The translations under genes were made by a program, and so were the position numbers. This document shows positions 37,341-47,742 of a stretch of 64,000 bases of DNA, piece by piece (within the stretch, counting starts at the first letter, position 1; every line of letters starts with the position of its first letter). Under the pieces are notes generated by a model. It was given only the letters and a program-made list of their open reading frames with translations, did not search any database and was not told the origin of the DNA. Origin of the DNA: Alkalihalobacillus bogoriensis ATCC BAA-922 (GTDB taxonomy: Bacteria; Bacillota; Bacilli; Bacillales; Bacillaceae_F). The stretch covers positions 310,001 through 374,000 of the forward strand of contig NZ_JHYI01000006.1 of NCBI RefSeq assembly GCF_000621445.1, given 5' to 3'.

Positions 37341-38252
37341 ATGAAGTTAGATATATCCAACAACTCTCTTCCCGTTTACGAGGCATTGGCAAGTAATGTC
37401 CGATTGGCTATTATAAATTGTTTGTCTGAAAAATCGATGAATATTAGAGAGTTGGCAGAAGCAGTCAGTTTAAGTAGTGCGATTATGACCATGCACATAA
37501 AAAAGTTAGAAAAAGCAGGAATCATTCGGACTGAGATGATTCCGGGAAAAGCTGGTGTACAAAAACTATGTATCTTAAATGTAGAAAACATCACCATTGT
37601 TTTTCCATCCCAACAATCAGCATCACAAGACTACCATGAAACAGAGCTTTCAGTTGGCCATTATACAGATTTTGATGTTGAGCCAACCTGTGGTTTAGCG
37701 ACAAAAGACCATATTATTGGAGAGTTTGACGAACCTCGCTATTTTCTTGACCCAGAACGTGTCAATGCAAAAATTTTGTGGTTTAGTAAAGGTTTTATTG
37801 AATATAAAGTACCTAATTTTTTATTAACAACAGAAAACCCAACAGAATTAGAAATCTCCTTAGAACTTTCGTCTGAGGCTCCTTTTATTCGTGAAAATTG
37901 GCCATCTGACATTAGCTTTTCTTTAAATGGTGTTGACCTCGGAAAATGGACCAGTCCAGGAGACTTTGGTGACAGACTTGGAAAATATACACCTGAATGG
38001 TGGCCACGTGTTGTTAACCAGTATGGATTATTAAAATATTTGAAAATTAATTCCTCTGGCACATTTATTGACGGTAAACAAATTTCAAAGGTGACGATTG
38101 ATGACTTAAATATTCGCAGTAAACAGTGGACGTTTAAGCTTGCCGTCGATGAAAATTCAGAAAACGTTGGTGGTGTTACTATTTTCGGAAAAAACTTTGG
38201 TAATTACAACCAAGATATCATTTTCCGCCTCTATTATACAAAAACAGTCTAA
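37341..38252 (+). CDS. ArsR-type winged-helix regulator with large C-terminal domain
   Basis: 303 residues. The N-terminal 85 residues are an ArsR/SmtB-type winged helix (ALASNVRLAIINCLSEKSMN, then LSSAIMTMHIKKLEKAGIIR), without the metal-binding Cys pairs of true metal sensors. The rest (about 95-303) is a beta-rich domain with FSLNGVDLGKWTSPGDFGDR and PEWWPRVVNQYGLLKY, rich in Trp and Asn, suggesting sugar binding. Its start ATG follows GGGGGA. It stands just ahead of, and opposite to, the arabinan operon, so it may be its sugar-responsive regulator. The C-terminal domain's function is not known to me. It ends at a good terminator. Confidence 0.82.
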   Translation: MKLDISNNSLPVYEALASNVRLAIINCLSEKSMNIRELAEAVSLSSAIMTMHIKKLEKAGIIRTEMIPGKAGVQKLCILNVENITIVFPSQQSASQDYHETELSVGHYTDFDVEPTCGLATKDHIIGEFDEPRYFLDPERVNAKILWFSKGFIEYKVPNFLLTTENPTELEISLELSSEAPFIRENWPSDISFSLNGVDLGKWTSPGDFGDRLGKYTPEWWPRVVNQYGLLKYLKINSSGTFIDGKQISKVTIDDLNIRSKQWTFKLAVDENSENVGGVTIFGKNFGNYNQDIIFRLYYTKTV

Positions 38253-38262
38253 TTCGACAAAT

Positions 38263-38298
38263 GGCCACTGAGAAGGAAATGTTCCTTTTTCAGTGGCC
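38263..38298 (+). terminator. Terminator of the ArsR-type gene
   Basis: GGCCACTGA / TCAGTGGCC, 9-bp stem with AAGGAA / TTCCTT pairing inside, followed by TCTTTTCTTTC. Confidence 0.88.
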
Positions 38299-38316
38299 TC
38301 TTTTCTTTCTCATTTT

Positions 38317-38501
38317 TGCGGTCAGAGCAGCCGTTATTTGTGAACATGATACGGGTTTCTGTTTTTTAGCGGCCACAGGAGCACTTATTAACGCAAAAGC
38401 AAGTCTATTCCTAGCGATATATTATGATTAACGGCTCCTGTGTCCTACAACGTTCCAAAACACTAGCAATGTACACAGATAACGGTTTTCATGGCCGCTT
38501 A
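38317..38501. repeat. Cluster of four family B short palindromic units
   Basis: Units near 38317-38338 (TGCGGTCAGAGCAGCCGTTA), 38368-38390 (TAGCGGCCACAGGAGC), 38427-38448 (ATTAACGGCTCCTGTGTCC) and 38479-38501 (ATAACGGTTTTCATGGCCGC), in alternating orientation. The second and third pair over CACAGGAGC / GCTCCTGTG. No gene is seen in the gap 38299-38700 apart from this cluster and the adjoining family A copy. Confidence 0.55.
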
Positions 38502-38513
38502 ACTACCATATAC

Positions 38514-38698
38514 AATAAGAAAAACGCGGAGCGTCTTTTCGTTTCAAGCGAAGTGCGGAGCCCTGCCCGCTTTTGACAGTGAACCACAAGTGCTCTTCTT
38601 GGGGTGAAACGCGCAGGTGCGCAGCCTTCGCTCTTCTTGAAAATGCTTTCAAAGCTTCACTGCTACACCAAATTTTTTTTACTTTCTTATCTTTTAAA
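38514..38698. repeat. MITE-like intergenic repeat, family A, copy 4 (longest)
   Basis: Left end ATAAGAAAAACGCGGAGCGTC, middle GTGCGGAGCCCTGCCCGC then TTTTGACAGTGAACCACAAG, an inserted segment GGGTGAAACGCGCAGGTGCG, and right end GCTTTCAAAGCTTCACTGCT then ACACC and CTTTCTTATC. About 185 bp. It is the fullest copy in the window. Confidence 0.8.
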
Positions 38699-38700
38699 AT

Positions 38701-38725
38701 AGCTGTCGATTCACTCTCGACAGCT
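38701..38725 (-). terminator. Hairpin downstream of the GH51 gene
   Basis: AGCTGTCGA / TCGACAGCT, 9-bp stem with a 7-base loop, followed on the minus strand by ATTTTAAAAG; a moderate terminator for the arabinan operon. Confidence 0.7.
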
Positions 38726-38740
38726 TTAAACTGAGTATTC

Positions 38741-40291
<1,551 letters not shown>

Positions 40292-40294
40292 CTA

Positions 40295-41266
40295 CTAATT
40301 TCGAACTGGAAGACTATCCGCTAGTGGCACACCAAAAACTGGTAAACCATCTTCTCCCCATGTGAACACTTGTGCTCTTGTATGTCGGTTTGGATCATAC
40401 AATGGGTCACCTTCAATTTCTTTATAGTTTCTAGCATGATACACAATAACATCTTCTGTACCATCTTCAGAAACTGTGAAACTATTATGCCCTGGACCAT
40501 ATTGACTTGTTTCTTCATTTGTTTGGAAAACAGGCTTTTCTGTTTTCTTCCATGAAGCTGGATCAAGTAGATTGCTATTTTCATCAGCATATAAAAGTCC
40601 CATGCAATAATTAAAGTCTGTCGCACTTGCAGAAAAAGCAATAATGACTTTCCCGTTTCTCACTAACACAGCAGGTCCTTCATTGACAAGGAACCCAATT
40701 TTTTCCCAGTCATATTCTGGTGTTGATATCATAACAGGTTCAGTAGAAATAGTCCAAGGATTCTCCATTTCTGCTATATAAAGATTAGAGTTCCCTACAA
40801 TGTCTGGGTCTTTTTGAGGCCAAACTAAATATCGTACACCATTATGCTCAAACGTTGTTGCATCTAGGGCAAATGATTCCCACTTTGTTTTTATTTGGCC
40901 TTTTTCTACCCATTCACCTTCTAACGGATTCTCTGCATCTGTTTCTAGCACAAACATACGATGATCAAAAAGACCTTCATTTGTTTCAGCTGTTCTCGCT
41001 GCAGCGAAATAAATATACCATTTCCCATCAATATAATGAATTTCAGGAGCCCAAATATTGGCACTCATCGGACCTACATCGTATTTTCTCCACACAACGA
41101 CTGGTTCAGCTTCTCTCAGACCTTGAATCGTTTTAGACCTTCTTATTTCAAGACGATCATACTCAGGAACGGAAGCTGTGAAATAATAATATCCATCAGA
41201 ATGTTTGTATACCCATGGATCAGCTCTTTGCTCTATAACTGGATTCGCATATTGTTGTTTTGTCAT
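40295..41266 (-). CDS. GH43 exo-arabinofuranosidase (GH43_26-like), intracellular
   Basis: 323 residues, a five-bladed beta-propeller GH43 without extra modules. The three acidic residues are visible: base Asp16 in QRADPWVYKH, Asp135 in FALDATTF, and general acid Glu196 in LVNEGPAVL. The start NPVIEQRADPWVYKHSDGYY and PEYDRLEIRRSKTIQGL closely recall exo-alpha-1,5-L-arabinofuranosidases of subfamily 26. No signal peptide. With GH51 it would clear imported arabino-oligosaccharides. The 172-bp gap to the permease gene upstream is AT-rich and has no clear terminator, so it may be in the same operon or have its own promoter. Confidence 0.88.
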   Translation of the reverse strand: MTKQQYANPVIEQRADPWVYKHSDGYYYFTASVPEYDRLEIRRSKTIQGLREAEPVVVWRKYDVGPMSANIWAPEIHYIDGKWYIYFAAARTAETNEGLFDHRMFVLETDAENPLEGEWVEKGQIKTKWESFALDATTFEHNGVRYLVWPQKDPDIVGNSNLYIAEMENPWTISTEPVMISTPEYDWEKIGFLVNEGPAVLVRNGKVIIAFSASATDFNYCMGLLYADENSNLLDPASWKKTEKPVFQTNEETSQYGPGHNSFTVSEDGTEDVIVYHARNYKEIEGDPLYDPNRHTRAQVFTWGEDGLPVFGVPLADSLPVRN

Positions 41267-41438
41267 GACTCATCTCTCCTATTAACAAAATGTATTTATT
41301 ATTTAATTTACATAATTATTAATTAATAGTCCAAAAAAAACCCTACTCCATACTAACTTTTTACTTTTCTATTCCATGCTACGGCTTTTACACACTTTTT
41401 ATGCTAATCGGTAAAAAGAATATAAAAGCCGGTATACT

Positions 41439-42329
41439 TTATCCCTTAATTCCAGTAACAGCAACTGACTCGATAATTTGTCGTTGGAAAATGAAAAATA
41501 CGATAATAATTGGTAACATTGCCACTACAGAAGCTGCCATAATAAGCGGGAAATCATTTTGAATCGCATAATAAGCATTAAAGTTTGCAATCATTAATTG
41601 AATCGTCATTTTTTCACGAGAGAAAATGTAAATGAGCGGTCCTAAATAATCATTCCACACACCCATAAACCATAAAATAACTTGAGCAGCAATTGCTGGT
41701 TGAATAATTGGTAAGATAATTTTCCAATATGTCCCAAACCATGAGCTTCCGTCAATTTTCGCTGCATCAATTAATTCATTTGAAATCCCATTTAAATACT
41801 GTCGTAAGAAAAATAACATAAACACGTTTCCTAACATCGCTGGAACAATTAGCGGTAAAAATGTATCAATCCATTCAATTTGTGAAAACACAAGGAATTG
41901 TGGAATCATAATAACTGGAAATGGAATCATCATTGTCGCTAATAATGTTAAAAAGATTGTTTGTTTATAAGCAAAATTCATTTTCGCAAACGCAAAAGCC
42001 GCTAGACTTGTCGTAAAAGTACCAATAACAATAACCGGAACGGCAATCGTCAAACTATTTAAAAATCCAAGATGTAATGGCGCTTTTTCCCAAATCTCAA
42101 CGTACTTTGACCAAACAATTGGATCTGGAATCCATTTTGGCGGCATAATTAATGTATCCCGGTTTGTTTTTAATGAAGTTGATATCATCCAAATCAAAGG
42201 CAATATCATGAATACTGCGCCCGTACTTAAAAAGATATGAGCAAGTAGATTTTTTAATCGTTTTCCAGCTGTTTGCGAGATTGTCATCGACCGAACTTCT
42301 TTATTTTCATTTAACTTTGGATTAGACAT
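41439..42329 (-). CDS. Carbohydrate ABC transporter permease, MalG/AraQ type
   Basis: 296 residues, six membrane segments and the cytoplasmic EAA-like loop IDAAKIDGSSWFGTYWKIIL-P that docks the ATPase. ATG 42329 has GGAGGGTGAG upstream. It follows the partner permease by 14 bp. With the other permease and the lipoprotein it makes a sugar importer of the CUT1 class. The ATPase is not encoded here; in bacilli a shared ATPase such as MsmX usually serves these systems. Arabino-oligosaccharide specificity is inferred from the GH43 and GH51 neighbours and the similarity to AraNPQ. Confidence 0.9.
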   Translation of the reverse strand: MSNPKLNENKEVRSMTISQTAGKRLKNLLAHIFLSTGAVFMILPLIWMISTSLKTNRDTLIMPPKWIPDPIVWSKYVEIWEKAPLHLGFLNSLTIAVPVIVIGTFTTSLAAFAFAKMNFAYKQTIFLTLLATMMIPFPVIMIPQFLVFSQIEWIDTFLPLIVPAMLGNVFMLFFLRQYLNGISNELIDAAKIDGSSWFGTYWKIILPIIQPAIAAQVILWFMGVWNDYLGPLIYIFSREKMTIQLMIANFNAYYAIQNDFPLIMAASVVAMLPIIIVFFIFQRQIIESVAVTGIKG

Positions 42330-42343
42330 GTCTACTCACCCTC

Positions 42344-43219
42344 CTATTCATGTACCCATCTAGATGATAATTTAAATTGAATAAACGTTACTAAAAACAT
42401 AATAAATCCTAAGACCCAAGCTAACGCACTCGCATAACCCATTTCATAGTAAACAAATGCTTTTTGCCATAAATAGAATACAATCGAAGCCGCAGCATAG
42501 TTCGCTCCACCGTCTGGAACCATAATTTGAATTTCAACAAAAATTTGTAATGAATTAATAATTCCTGTTACGACTAAGAAGAACGTAATCGGTGTAATAA
42601 GCGGTACTGTGACATATCGGAATTTATGAATAAAGTTTGCTCCGTCAATTTCAGCAGCTTCGTAAAGAGCTTTCGGAACACTTTGAAGGGCAGCTAAATA
42701 AAAGATAATCGTAACCCCGATACCTTTCCAAATTCCCATAATGATAATCGCAGGTTTAATAAACTTTTCATTTCCAATCCAGTTCGGTCCGTCAATACCA
42801 AAGAACCCAAGGAAGTAATTCATTAAACCATAATCCGTATTATAAATCCATTGCCATAAAATTGTAATCGCTACAATGGAAGAAATCGCTGGTAAATAAT
42901 AAATCATTCGGTAAATCGAAGTTCCTCTAATACCTTGATTCATCCAAATTGCAATAATTAATGAAAGAAAGAGACCAATTGGAACACCTAATAAATACAC
43001 GCCTGTATTCCATAATGATTGATAAAAACGTGAATCATTAAAAATAGAAACATAATTACTTAAGCCGACAAAATTAGCTGATTGTAAAATATTCCAATCC
43101 GTTAAACTAATATACATCGAATACAACATTGGTCCTGATGTAAATATGACAAATTGGATAACCATCGGTAAGATGAATAAATAAGCTATTCGGCTCTCTT
43201 TTTTCGTTTGTGAATTCAT
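42344..43219 (-). CDS. Carbohydrate ABC transporter permease, MalF/AraP type
   Basis: 291 residues with six membrane segments and the EAA loop YEAAEIDGANFIHKFRYVTV-P. The MalF-type N-terminus (AYLFILPMVIQFVIFTSGPM) is typical of CUT1 systems such as AraP. It lies 95 bp after the binding-protein gene and 14 bp before the second permease gene. Its substrate should be the same arabino-oligosaccharide as that of the neighbouring binding protein. Confidence 0.9.
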   Translation of the reverse strand: MNSQTKKESRIAYLFILPMVIQFVIFTSGPMLYSMYISLTDWNILQSANFVGLSNYVSIFNDSRFYQSLWNTGVYLLGVPIGLFLSLIIAIWMNQGIRGTSIYRMIYYLPAISSIVAITILWQWIYNTDYGLMNYFLGFFGIDGPNWIGNEKFIKPAIIIMGIWKGIGVTIIFYLAALQSVPKALYEAAEIDGANFIHKFRYVTVPLITPITFFLVVTGIINSLQIFVEIQIMVPDGGANYAAASIVFYLWQKAFVYYEMGYASALAWVLGFIMFLVTFIQFKLSSRWVHE

Positions 43220-43314
43220 CTTCTCACCACCTCTTTTGATTATCGAACGTATAATCGGTAATAGGGTAGAAAACAGGTAACCCTGCTTTCATACCCTCTA
43301 CCAGTTAATCGATA

Positions 43315-44682
43315 TTATTGATTTGCTTTTGCTCTTTCAGCTTTTTGAATAGAAGCATCAAGCAATTCTTGAAGTTTCGGTTTCACTTCATGTACATATT
43401 CCTCAGCTGTTTTTCTTCCTTCATAAACATCCACAACAGTTTGACTAAAGTAATCGAACCATTCACCGTCATACGTTAACTCATGAGGAAGTGGTTGAGA
43501 TGAATTTTTAATAACGTCTAGGAATACATGTTTACTTTCTGGAGCAAAATCAAGCTCTAAATATTCATTTTCAGCCATATCAATTAAGTTAGGAACTTGT
43601 GCACCACGCTCCATTAAATTACGTTGTGCATCTTCATCGACCGTTAAATAAGCTGCTAAATCAAAAGCTTCTTGAGGATGCTTTGTTGAAGCCGATACAG
43701 CAAATCCTAATGAACCTAACCATGTTTTTGATTCACGTGTATGAGGGCTTGCAGGCCAAGGCATTAAATCATATTCAAAATCTAACTCCCAGAATGCCGC
43801 TTGGTCCCAAGGTCCCATAGGGAACATCGCAACTTCTCCATTTAACCATCTAGAATAACTGTTTGTTGATTGTTCTGCTTCTTGTGAAGGTACTGCATTG
43901 TGAACTAAACGTAAATCAGCAACATATTGAAGTGCTTCGATAAATTTAGGGTCATCAATTGTAATTTCTGTTGCATCTTCATTTAACCAGTGTGCTCCAT
44001 TTGAATAAACTGCTGGCTCAATCCACCAGAATCCAGCACCATATTGTTTCACTTTTCTTGAATCAAACCCAGCATCATTTGGAGTATTACCATTTTGGTC
44101 AACTGTTAATTGTTTTGCTACTTCGATATACTCATCCCAAGTATAAGGGTCTGTACTACTAGGATATTCTAATCCAGCAGCATCAAATAAATCTTTGTTG
44201 TATGCATATGCAAACGGACCTACATCTTTTGGAAGTGCATAAATTTTTTCATCAACTGTATATCTAGAAATTCCACTTTCCCACATATTATCTAAATCTA
44301 ACACATTTGATTCATTGGCTAAGTCTGTGATATCAAGAACTCGTCCTGTATCAACGTAAAAGTTTACATCTCCACCACCAACATAGAAAATATCAGGTGT
44401 ACGATTCCCAGCCATTAACGTTTGTAATCTTGTTGAATAGTCATCTCCAGGTGTTACAACAAACTCTACATTTACATGAGGATTTTCCTCTTCGAAATCT
44501 GCAATAATTGTTTTATAAATTTCTTCTTCATGCGGTTGCGCCCAAATATTAACCGTTAAATCTACTTTATCCTTTTTCGACGAATCTCCTTCGCCATCAG
44601 TACTAGAGTTATTTGAGCAACCGATTAAAGCTATACTACTTAATAATAACACTACCAACATTGCAATCATTTTTTTCTTCAT
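43315..44682 (-). CDS. Sugar ABC transporter substrate-binding lipoprotein (AraN-like)
   Basis: 455 residues, family 1 solute-binding protein. A lipoprotein signal peptide ends in the lipobox LIGC (Cys22), followed by a Ser/Asn/Asp linker. Binding-protein features include VNIWAQPHEEEIYKTIIADF, TLMAGNRTPDIFYVGG and MFPMGPWDQAAFWEL. It is anchored on the outer membrane face and hands oligosaccharides to the two permeases downstream. A cre-like box (44711-44724) lies between the likely promoter and the start codon, so glucose repression is expected. Context indicates arabinan fragments. Confidence 0.91.
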   Translation of the reverse strand: MKKKMIAMLVVLLLSSIALIGCSNNSSTDGEGDSSKKDKVDLTVNIWAQPHEEEIYKTIIADFEEENPHVNVEFVVTPGDDYSTRLQTLMAGNRTPDIFYVGGGDVNFYVDTGRVLDITDLANESNVLDLDNMWESGISRYTVDEKIYALPKDVGPFAYAYNKDLFDAAGLEYPSSTDPYTWDEYIEVAKQLTVDQNGNTPNDAGFDSRKVKQYGAGFWWIEPAVYSNGAHWLNEDATEITIDDPKFIEALQYVADLRLVHNAVPSQEAEQSTNSYSRWLNGEVAMFPMGPWDQAAFWELDFEYDLMPWPASPHTRESKTWLGSLGFAVSASTKHPQEAFDLAAYLTVDEDAQRNLMERGAQVPNLIDMAENEYLELDFAPESKHVFLDVIKNSSQPLPHELTYDGEWFDYFSQTVVDVYEGRKTAEEYVHEVKPKLQELLDASIQKAERAKANQ

Positions 44683-44710
44683 AATTTACACCCCTTTTTG
44701 TAATTTTCCT

Positions 44711-44724
44711 TGTAAACGCTTTAT
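44711..44724. promoter_or_regulatory. cre-like box in the leader of the binding-protein gene
   Basis: Minus strand ATAAAGCGTTTACA, 12 of 14 positions of the optimal cre TGAAAGCGTTTACA. It lies 29 bp before the start codon, where bound CcpA would block transcription. Confidence 0.65.
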
Positions 44725-44754
44725 TTACTGAGTGACCTTGTTAACGTCCGGGTC

Positions 44755-44764
44755 ATCACCTCCT
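44755..44764 (-). promoter_or_regulatory. Strong Shine-Dalgarno sequence without a gene (possible mRNA stabiliser)
   Basis: AGGAGGTGAT, a perfect anti-16S match, lies in the presumed leader 73 bp before the binding-protein start. The only ATG near it is two bases away and opens an 11-codon frame, too close for normal initiation. Similar lone sites (STAB-SD of cry3A) protect mRNA 5' ends. Confidence 0.4.
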
Positions 44765-44830
44765 ATAAAAATTAACTATTTAAAATATTCTTTACATTTT
44801 AATATTGCAAAAGCATACATCCGTTATAAA

Positions 44831-44859
44831 ATATGATACTACTAATCTACCATGTTCAA
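44831..44859 (-). promoter_or_regulatory. Possible sigma-A promoter of the arabino-oligosaccharide transporter operon
   Basis: TTGAAC (44859-44854), 18-base spacer, CATATT. Both boxes are imperfect; placed about 150 bp before the start codon, which would put the lone Shine-Dalgarno and the cre box in the transcribed leader. Confidence 0.35.
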
Positions 44860-45187
44860 TACTAAATCGTGATCTTTTTATAGTAAAATGAACTTGAAAG
44901 GGATTTCATTTTAGCACAGATATTTCTTTCCGTTTGTTGGGTACGCTTACAATCGTCATTATATAAACTTGTCCATGCACTGTTCAGCCCAATTTATGGT
45001 GGGCTTATTAAAAAGCAACATATCGGTCCCATGATAGCAATCGTGAAAATTGAAATGTATTATTGTTTTTCAATAATAAATACTTTTATTAATTATTATT
45101 ATATTTATTAATATTTCTGTTGTCAATTCATTTTTAATATTTTTATTACTATTATTCATGCTATTTCACAAACTCGTTACATTTTAT

Positions 45188-45201
45188 TGTAAACGGAAAC
45201 A
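45188..45201. promoter_or_regulatory. cre-like box
   Basis: TGTAAACGGAAACA satisfies the degenerate cre pattern TGNAANCGNWNNCA. It lies 506 bp upstream of the binding-protein start, far for direct repression. Confidence 0.45.
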
Positions 45202-45332
45202 TAGTTGTTGTAACAACATTAAATCCAATTTCATTTATTACTCTATTTTCTTGATTTTCACTATGACTATATGTTTAATTAAATAGTTGGTTTTGAGTCA
45301 ACTACTAATAAGGGAAATGTTATGTTAATAAA

Positions 45333-45344
45333 AATATTAATATT
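45333..45344. promoter_or_regulatory. AATATTAATATT palindrome, possible ArsR-type regulator site
   Basis: A perfect 12-bp palindrome sharing AATATTAATA with the 26-bp palindrome at 37293-37318. In AT-rich DNA a chance match is possible. Confidence 0.3.
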
Positions 45345-45656
45345 AAAAATAGCCATTTTATGACTGAGGAAGTAAAGGGAGAGGGAAGGACAGTACAGAT
45401 AGTAATATAGTTACACAATTAATAATGTGATTAAATTTGAACTATAACCCTTTTTTATTGTACAGTCACAAATTCCCCTTTATTTAATTGTTATAGTGCG
45501 GTGGAACATCCTAAAAGTGCACACCCAAAATTGCGTTTTTGTAAATGGATTTAACCTGGAGATATATTTGCAACGCCACTGACATAGGTCTGTTATTTTA
45601 CAAATACAACATACTCAAACCTATGGCTATCACTTATCATTTCACCACGAAATACG

Positions 45657-45689
45657 AACAGGCTGTCGATTGTTTATCGACAGCCTGTT
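45657..45689 (+). terminator. Strong hairpin with plus-strand T-run, no plus-strand gene before it
   Basis: AACAGGCTGTCGAT / ATCGACAGCCTGTT, perfect 14-bp stem, 5-base loop, then TTTTTTC on the plus strand. On the minus strand, where it follows the SDR gene by 33 bases, the trailing sequence is not T-rich. It may work both ways, but the better direction is plus. Confidence 0.8.
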
Positions 45690-45722
45690 TTTTCTATATA
45701 AATTGTCAATTCCAAAATTAGA

Positions 45723-46571
45723 TTACACACCAGAATACGCCAAAAATCCCCCATCAATTGGAACTGTAATACCCGATATAAAGCCTGACATATTTTCATC
45801 ACATAGCCATAACAACGCTCCGAGCAAGTCTTCTGGCTTGCCAAACCTTTGCATTGGGGTATGTTTTAGAATTTTATATGCTCTTTCAGTTAGTGAGCCA
45901 TCTTCATTCGTCAACAACCTTTTATTTTGGTCAGTAAGAAAAAAACCAGGAGCAATTGCATTCACTCTAATACCAACATCAGCCATATGAACAGCTAACC
46001 ATTTTGTAAAATTATCAATCCCCGCTTTAGCTGCACTATATGCAGGTACTTTTGTCATCGGTGAAGGAGCACTCATTGATGATAGATTAATTATCGTTGC
46101 TCCATCACGATGTATCATTTGTTTAGTAAACACTTGTGTCGGAATAATCGTGCCAATCATATTTAGATTGAAAACAAATTGAAATCCATCCTTAGTTAAA
46201 TCAAAAAACGTCTTCACTTCAGCATGTTGAAGGTCATCGACTTTGAATGTCTCATTCGTAGTTGTTCCATCTGGATGATTTCCACCTGCACCATTAATTA
46301 AAATATCACAACTACCAAACTTGGCTGTAATTAACTGCTCTGCTTCTTTTACACTATTTACATCTAATACGTCACAAGACACAGCGTATGCGCTTCCCCC
46401 ATTTTCCTGAATTTCCTTTTCCACTTCTTGACCTTTTTCTAATTGTCGATTTAATATGGCTACTTTCACACCTTGCCTTCCAAGTTCCTTCGCCATAGCA
46501 CCACATAATACTCCACTTCCTCCCGTAATAACGGCCACTTTTCCTTTAAGGTTTTTGTTTATAGTTAACAT
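45723..46571 (-). CDS. SDR-family oxidoreductase, probable D-mannonate oxidoreductase (UxuB-like)
   Basis: 282 residues of the short-chain dehydrogenase family: cofactor motif [24 protein letters not shown], catalytic Ser in INLSSMSA and YSAAK, and the C-terminal [12 protein letters not shown]. The insert after NAGG ([13 protein letters not shown]) is typical of the SDR that converts D-fructuronate to D-mannonate in bacilli (YjmF type). Its start overlaps the end of uxuA by 7 bp, which supports that role strongly. It is the last gene of the glucuronoxylan operon and uses NAD(P)H in the cytoplasm. Confidence 0.88.
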   Translation of the reverse strand: MLTINKNLKGKVAVITGGSGVLCGAMAKELGRQGVKVAILNRQLEKGQEVEKEIQENGGSAYAVSCDVLDVNSVKEAEQLITAKFGSCDILINGAGGNHPDGTTTNETFKVDDLQHAEVKTFFDLTKDGFQFVFNLNMIGTIIPTQVFTKQMIHRDGATIINLSSMSAPSPMTKVPAYSAAKAGIDNFTKWLAVHMADVGIRVNAIAPGFFLTDQNKRLLTNEDGSLTERAYKILKHTPMQRFGKPEDLLGALLWLCDENMSGFISGITVPIDGGFLAYSGV

Positions 46572-47644
46572 GGTATTCCCTCCTCTTTTTGTCTTTCAAG
46601 CAGGTCCCATATTCCCCATAAGTACATTATTCCTAACCCACGGTCATATAAACCGTAACCTGGTCGACAACTCTCCCCCCAAATATGACGGCCATGATCT
46701 GGTCTAGCATACCCTTTAAAACCTATATCATGGTATGCCTTCATCACTTTAATAAGATCTACTGTTCCGTCTTTTGAGCGATGAGAAGTTTCAACAAAAT
46801 CTCCGTTCTCGTATGCCTTTATATTTCGGATATGTGCAAAATGGATACGGTCTGCAAACTCCTTTACCATCTCTGCTACATCAAGTTTCGGATTTGCTCC
46901 TAATGAACCACTACATAGAGTGAGTCCATTATTCGGATGATCAACAAGTTTTAAAAACCGTTGAATATTTTCTTTGTTGGTTATAATTCTTGGCAACCCA
47001 AACACAGAGAACGGGGGATCGTCTGGATGAATCGCCATCTTTATTCCATTCTTTTCAGCTACAGGAATAATACACTTTAAGAAATATTCTAAATTCGCCC
47101 ATAAGTCTTCTTCTGTTACACATTTGTATTGTTCAAACAAACGTGTTAAAGATTGTAATCGACGAGGTTCCCATCCTGGCATAGTACGAGAAGAGTTTTT
47201 TGCAATCGTGTTGACGAGGACCCTTGGGTCAATATGTTTTATTTTTTCACTTTCAAAAAATAACGCTGTCGAACCATCATCTAGCTCTTTATATAAATCT
47301 GTCCGTGTCCAATCAAACACCGGCATAAAATTATAGCAGATGACTTTCACACCAACAGTTGCTAGTTTTTTTAAAGTATTTTTGTAGTTTTCAATATAGT
47401 TCTCTCTTGTCCGAAGGCCTAATTTAATATCCTCATGTACATTCAAGCTTTCAACAACATCAATATGGAATCCATGTGTATCTGCTTGTTGTTTTACTTG
47501 CACGATTCGTTCTATCGGCCATTCTTCACCAGCAGGAATATCATGAAGCGCCCAAACAATTCCTTCTACTCCAGGAATTTGCTTCACATATTCTAGCGGA
47601 ATAGAATCATTCCCTTCTCCGAACCAGCGAAATACCATTCTCAT
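46565..47644 (-). CDS. uxuA: Mannonate dehydratase
   Basis: 359 residues from ATG 47644 ([13 protein letters not shown]), with AAGGGGGA upstream; the frame can be extended 9 codons through that site. Typical UxuA features: [22 protein letters not shown] at the start, [31 protein letters not shown], and [19 protein letters not shown] with metal-binding His and Asp/Cys residues. It dehydrates D-mannonate to 2-keto-3-deoxygluconate. It follows GH39 and overlaps the SDR gene, so the uronate released by GH67 or its relatives is handled here. No glucuronate isomerase or KDG kinase gene is in the window. Confidence 0.95.
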   Translation of the reverse strand: MRMVFRWFGEGNDSIPLEYVKQIPGVEGIVWALHDIPAGEEWPIERIVQVKQQADTHGFHIDVVESLNVHEDIKLGLRTRENYIENYKNTLKKLATVGVKVICYNFMPVFDWTRTDLYKELDDGSTALFFESEKIKHIDPRVLVNTIAKNSSRTMPGWEPRRLQSLTRLFEQYKCVTEEDLWANLEYFLKCIIPVAEKNGIKMAIHPDDPPFSVFGLPRIITNKENIQRFLKLVDHPNNGLTLCSGSLGANPKLDVAEMVKEFADRIHFAHIRNIKAYENGDFVETSHRSKDGTVDLIKVMKAYHDIGFKGYARPDHGRHIWGESCRPGYGLYDRGLGIMYLWGIWDLLERQKEEGIPC

Positions 47645-47742
47645 TAAATCGCTCCCCCTTCCCACTTCCATCTTATTTATTTATGTCTACACCAGCACTT
47701 CAACTTTATTATCGTAGTTTAAGAGGATAACAACATCACCAT

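Larger units (their letters stand above)
44860..45656. other. Long AT-rich non-coding region
   Basis: About 800 bp (of a 1-kb gap 44683-45722) with no credible reading frame. It contains a cre-like box (45188-45201), two AATATTAATATT-like palindromic segments (45106-45115 partial, 45333-45344 perfect) that resemble the core of the palindrome in front of the ArsR-type gene, and a plus-oriented terminator at its right end. It may be a large regulatory region or hold an untranslated transcript. Confidence 0.5.

Noticed and set aside
38317-38501. CRISPR-like array
   Set aside because: Units are palindromic, irregularly spaced and in both orientations; spacers and cas genes are missing.
44749-44766. 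Leader peptide gene of 11 codons after the lone Shine-Dalgarno
   Set aside because: Its ATG is only two bases from AGGAGG, too close for normal initiation; kept only as a lone Shine-Dalgarno observation.
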